Assembly: GCA_021397845.1 (NCBI GenBank)
Contig: CM038046.1
Coordinates: forward strand, 68,280,021-68,344,020
Direction of reading: 5' to 3'
DNA length: 64,000 bases
Origin: Areca catechu
Lineage: Eukaryota > Streptophyta > Magnoliopsida > Arecales > Arecaceae
Shown here: piece after piece, positions 60,477 to 64,000 of the stretch
How positions within the stretch are numbered: position 1 is the stretch's first letter
How the letters are laid out: every line of letters starts with the position of its first letter
Notes under the pieces: generated by a model
Told to the model about the DNA's origin: nothing
Database searches by the model: none
Seen by the model: the letters and a program-made list of their open reading frames with translations, nothing else
Program-made: the position numbers and the translations under genes

Positions 60477-60813
60477 AGAGAGGGTTTTGATATGGAATCC
60501 TTCTAGGGTTCAATGGGGTCTCGAGTTCAGGTGCAAGACTAGGCTCAGGCTCAGTCTGGGCTTCATGATTGCTTTCAGGGGTTCTAGCCTCTAACTGATC
60601 CAACCTAGTAGTGATGTGGGCTAACTGCTCATTCATGTCTTGGTTGGTTTGTGCCACATTCTGATTTGTTTGGGCCAATTTCTCAGTTAAACTCTTAGTC
60701 AATTGGGCCACTTGATCATTTAGGCCTTTGATCAAATTCCCTAAGTTTTGGTCCATGGCTACACTTGACTGGGCTTGGATTGGTGAATATGGTGTCCCTG
60801 CTCAAGTCGTCAT
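60406..60813 (-). pseudogene. gag: Array E unit 3 truncated gag
   Basis: Same structure as units 1 and 2, but codon 4 after the ATG (60811-60813) is TGA (60802-60804). Only the internal ATG at 60756 leaves an open frame of 116 codons. It ends at the shared deletion junction. Confidence 0.78.
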
Positions 60814-61829
60814 GCATGCAAATGGACTCACGTTCGAGCTAAGGTTTCCTAGACCTAGAGCACAAATTAGAAGTCTAATTAAGTGAACCAACTAGCTAGT
60901 AGTACTTATGGGACTTAGCCAGGTAGGTGGAGGGGAGTGAAGGTCCCTGATTGCCAACCTTAGACACCAATCTGAGATTGGCCAGGTAGGCGGACCAAAT
61001 CACAAGCCCTGATGCACCAATCCTAGACACCAAGCTAGTAAGCACACACAAATTAGCTGACACAGTTTACTTGACCCTAACGTGAACCCAAACTTGTTGG
61101 TGTCCCTAACCCACTAGGGCAATTAACGTTCTACTCAATTTTAATTAATGGGCTGCTGGTTGGTGATTTTTGGACTAGGGATAGGTGATGAAACCCTGAC
61201 CCTATGTCAAATTGATGCCCTTAATTTGATTTCTCATGAGATGAATGAAATGCAAAGGTGCTGCAGAAGTGTGTTGCAGTTTGAAAGTGGTGTGGAAAAC
61301 GTGATAAAACAAATGTCCAAAAATTCTGAAAAATTCGTAGAGGATTCCTAACTTATATGTTTCAATGCAGATGAAAGGAATTTTAAAACTAAAATATGTA
61401 CTACTCTAAGAAGATCCTACAAAGGAAGATAAATAAAAATGATAGAACAGAACCCTAATGACAGTGTCGAACTGCATAATTTTTTTTTTTTTATAATTTT
61501 TTTCTGATGATGAAATTTAATATGGTGATAACTGACTTAAAAAGAAACAAGAAAATAAATATTTCAACAAACAATTAGCGACTTGACTTTGGAGCTGCAG
61601 ACGGATTACAGTAAACAGATGCAAGTTTTCAGAAAACATAACCTAATCAAACAAGTGCAATGGCTTTCCCAAACTTCAATCTAAAAAATTCACGTATGTC
61701 TAGGGGCTCATTATTCCCATGGGTCGTGACAGTGTACTGGAGTACACCCACTCAGGAGGCGTGAATTTTAGATCTTGCTTGGATTTAAAGAAAACTATTC
61801 TACCCTAATGCAACCATGCTCTGATACCA
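60814..61829 (-). other. Array E unit 3 leader and PBS
   Basis: PBS at 61818-61829 and leader module at about 60917-61033. A small loss near 61150 relative to units 1 and 2 explains most of the shorter internal length. Confidence 0.78.
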
Positions 61830-61832
61830 AGA

Positions 61833-63110
61833 TGATGCGGCAAGCATATGAATAATGTTTTGAGTATGGTTTGTAGAGCAATGAAACCTAATTACACTAG
61901 CATTGTACTCATCATAATAAGACTTAAGGATTATAAGAAATGGAACTTTTACTTGATTAGACACAATCCTAAATTAAGAAGGAAGAAGATCTAGATAATA
62001 GGGGCTAATGATTGTGGACTTACCGTGATGAGCTTTCCAACCTTCTTTTGATTCATACCTTGAAACTACCAACGCTCAGAACTGAAGAACCTTGGATAAC
62101 AGAGATCAGAACCCTGGACTTGGGCTTCAGCTTGTTGGTTCCTTGTCAAGGAAGACCCTTCTTGCAACTCGAAAACCTCGAAGGACCCTGCACATAAAGA
62201 ATAAGTGTTAAGGAAGAAGAAAGGCACGCATATGGAAGGGATGGAAAATTTGTGAGCAAAGAAAGAGATTTGAGATGGCTTGGCTGACTCCAAGGCCTTC
62301 TTTTTGACTTGGGCGTTGGATGCTTGGAAGAGAGAATAGTTTGGTGTGGAAGAGGGGCTTAGAGACAATCACTCAAAATATAAAACTTCAATTCAACTTC
62401 AACTTTCATTAATCTCCAAAAATCAAAATCCCTTTTACAATGGGGCGTCCAAGGCTTTTTAATAGCCTTACAAAACTTTTGAAATTTGAAAACTCCCCAA
62501 ATTATGGAGGATTACAAGGGAGGTTGGAGGATATGGGGCCTTGTTACATGGGATAAGGAGAAATTCATGGAGATTCTCCCCAAATTGTGGAGGATTACAA
62601 GGGAGGTTGGAGGATATGGGGCCTTGTTACATGGGATAAGGAGAAATTCATGGAGATTGGCCGGTTTCTTTGAATTTAAAATGATTGGTCGATCTCCCCT
62701 CTAGGCACCCATTTGAAGGTGATGTGGCTGATGATGTGGCATCCCTGGTGGCTGCTTTGTTGGCATGGTGATGTGGAATTCCAGCTTGGTGGACCAAGGT
62801 CTTGATTTAGAAGCTCCAAGTGGTTTGGTGAACCTCAACTTGAAGTAGCTTGGACTTGATTTAAATAAACCTAATAGAACTCTAATTGAGTTCTTATTTG
62901 AACCCAGATTTAGACAGGACATAATTACAGGACTCGATTGGACATAATTACAGGATTCATGAAATTGAAACTAAGTAATTACAGGACTCTTGAAAGTAAA
63001 TTGCCCTTAACAAGAAAAATTTAACCTAGTGATCTTCGATCCAAAGTGGAATCAGGTTAACCTTATTTGAGCGGGATTTTATTCTGCTTCTGCTTCTGGT
63101 GTCCACACCA
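61833..63110 (-). repeat. Array E LTR 4 (outer 5' LTR)
   Basis: 1278 bases ending GTGTCCACACCA. The next bases (GGCTT) are element D sequence, not a PPT, so this is the outer end of the array. Confidence 0.9.
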
Positions 63111-64000
63111 GGCTTTCTTCTAGTGGCTCCTCAGGTAAGATCCTAATAATAATATCTGGGTTCTATTCCTCTAATTGGTCTTCCATTACAGAATCAGTTT
63201 GGGTGGGGTCAGGGTTAACAAACTTTGGATTGGCTTTTACCTGGATATCTAATGGGTTAACAAATTGTAGGTTGGCTTCTACCTGGGTACATACCTGGTC
63301 AACTAATTCTAGGTCTTCTATAGGTAACTCCTCTTATTCTTCCTCTTACTGTTTCACTAAGCTCATGTCAATTTCATATACTTCCTCTTCAATGTCAGCT
63401 TTGTGAACCAATGGGGTAGAAGGAGGGGGTTGGCTAAAGAAATATTGACTAATGACTAGGGTGGGGATGGGTTGACTAAGGGGTTCCTGACTAATACTAG
63501 GCTCAATAATAGGTTCAGACTCATCTTTATCTAACTTACCTAGGTGTAGGGTGCTGACTAGATACTGGCTAACAAAATGGCCTAGTTTGCAACATCTAAA
63601 ACACACTCTTAGGGGATTGGAGCTCCTCTGAACCTTTACAGACTTGCCTCTATCCCCTCTACGGGCCACAGTGGTACTGGGTTGGTTAGGATCTGATCCT
63701 GGGCTAGGGGCACTAGTCCTAGAGGGTTTAGGCTGACAAAAGGGAAGTGGACTAACACTAGGCTCATATCTAGGGGTACTAATCCTATGGGGTTCAAGTC
63801 GACTAAGGGATAGTGGGTTACTATTGGGTTCATATCTAGGGACTATGGGTTCCTTGGGTCTATAGGGCAAGGGTTCAACTCTATGGTCTTGCCTAGGGTT
63901 CCTAATTGGTCTCCTACTTGGTCAAAACTATGAATTGCTTGATTACTTGATTGGATCAGTTGGTCAATGTTTCCCAGATATGGTGGCCAAGAGGGGGGGT
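63111..64000 (-). pseudogene. gag: Element D gag C-terminal part and acidic linker
   Basis: The minus strand shows a Pro/Arg/Ser-rich region with repeated PRYEPS and SRLEPHR phrases, a basic RRGDRGKSVKVQRS stretch, and a zinc knuckle CFRCCKLGHFVSQY (about 63562-63603) whose last Cys is Tyr. A long acidic linker follows, with EEEVYEIDMSL and repeats of FVNPLDIQVKANPKFVNPD. Stops occur at about 63346, 63334 and 63170. The frame runs to the array E insertion at 63110. The gag core lies outside the window to the right. Confidence 0.75.

Larger units (their letters stand above)
25316..63110 (-). mobile_element. Array E: LTR-sharing tandem gypsy array (4 LTRs, 3 internal regions)
   Basis: LTRs at 25316-26583, 49998-51275, 55921-57199 and 61833-63110 alternate with three internal regions of 4646 (after removing element F), 4645 and 4633 bases. 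Each internal region has its own PBS next to the LTR on its right, and a PPT-like AGGAGAAT next to the LTR on its left. The unit period is about 5.91-5.92 kb. Only the outer ends show flank similarity (GGTTT and GGCTT). This is the layout expected from unequal recombination between LTRs of one insertion. All units share the same gag/protease deletion. Confidence 0.88.
22754..64000 (-). mobile_element. Element D: minus-strand gypsy, host of array E (runs off window)
   Basis: Pieces in order on the minus strand: gag (63111-64000), gag/protease linker (24682-25315), integrase tail (24171-24681), 3' LTR (22754-24170). Everything between 25316 and 63110 is the inserted array E. RT, RNase H and most of integrase are missing, so a large internal deletion lies near 24681. 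The flanks of E are GGTTT (25311-25315) and GGCTT (63111-63115), a 4-of-5 match, which supports both flanks belonging to one element. The 5' LTR lies outside the window. Confidence 0.65.

Noticed and set aside
1..64000. A host gene or a novel cellular system in the window
   Set aside because: All substantial coding similarity is to retrotransposon gag or pol; remaining stretches are LTR, leader or unassigned sequence.

Overview
The window looks like plant nuclear heterochromatin built almost entirely from LTR retrotransposons. I found no host gene, rRNA, tRNA or CRISPR array. A plant source is inferred from primer-binding sites beginning TGGTATCAGAGC (initiator-Met tRNA type), from chromodomain-like tails on the Ty3/gypsy integrases, and from Sirevirus-like Ty1/copia remains. 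The species cannot be named from this sequence.

Left part (1-21803). It opens with a probable copia LTR end (1-199), a gypsy LTR fragment (200-1728), a minus-strand Sirevirus-like copia gag/protease relic (1729-2657), and a gypsy integrase fragment (2658-4197). That fragment runs directly into element B, a plus-strand gypsy (4198-21495, LTRs about 1.24 kb) of the same family. B is split in gag/pol by element A, another plus-strand gypsy (7735-16719, LTRs about 1.59 kb, target duplication CCAGT). A short piece (21496-21803) resembling a reversed copia LTR follows.

Right part (21804-64000). This is a stack of nested insertions. A plus-strand gypsy LTR (C) is cut by minus-strand gypsy D. D's gag-to-protease linker is interrupted by a minus-strand tandem array E. 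E has four LTRs alternating with three internal regions, each unit about 5.9 kb. All three E units share one deletion that removes the gag core, the zinc knuckle and the protease site, so the family looks non-autonomous. The first E unit is interrupted by minus-strand gypsy F (28436-47198, LTRs exactly 1389 bp each, TSD GTTTT). F is interrupted by plus-strand copia element G (33585-43500, LTRs exactly 2428 bp each, TSD GGTCC).

G is the innermost and best preserved element. Its single gag-pol frame of 1276 codons (37168-40998) is broken by only one in-frame TAA. All gypsy reading frames carry stops or frameshifts, many of them explicable as C-to-T changes on one strand. Within each gypsy element gag packages RNA, protease matures the polyprotein, RT/RNase H make cDNA primed at the PBS and PPT, and integrase inserts it. 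Nothing here appears fully autonomous as it stands.

The observations most worth following are the LTR-sharing tandem array E and its fixed deletion, a leader module shared by gypsy families and by copia element G, TATA-like boxes placed in the loops of short inverted repeats in several LTR families, and dense hairpin or repeat clusters in the LTR and leader of G.
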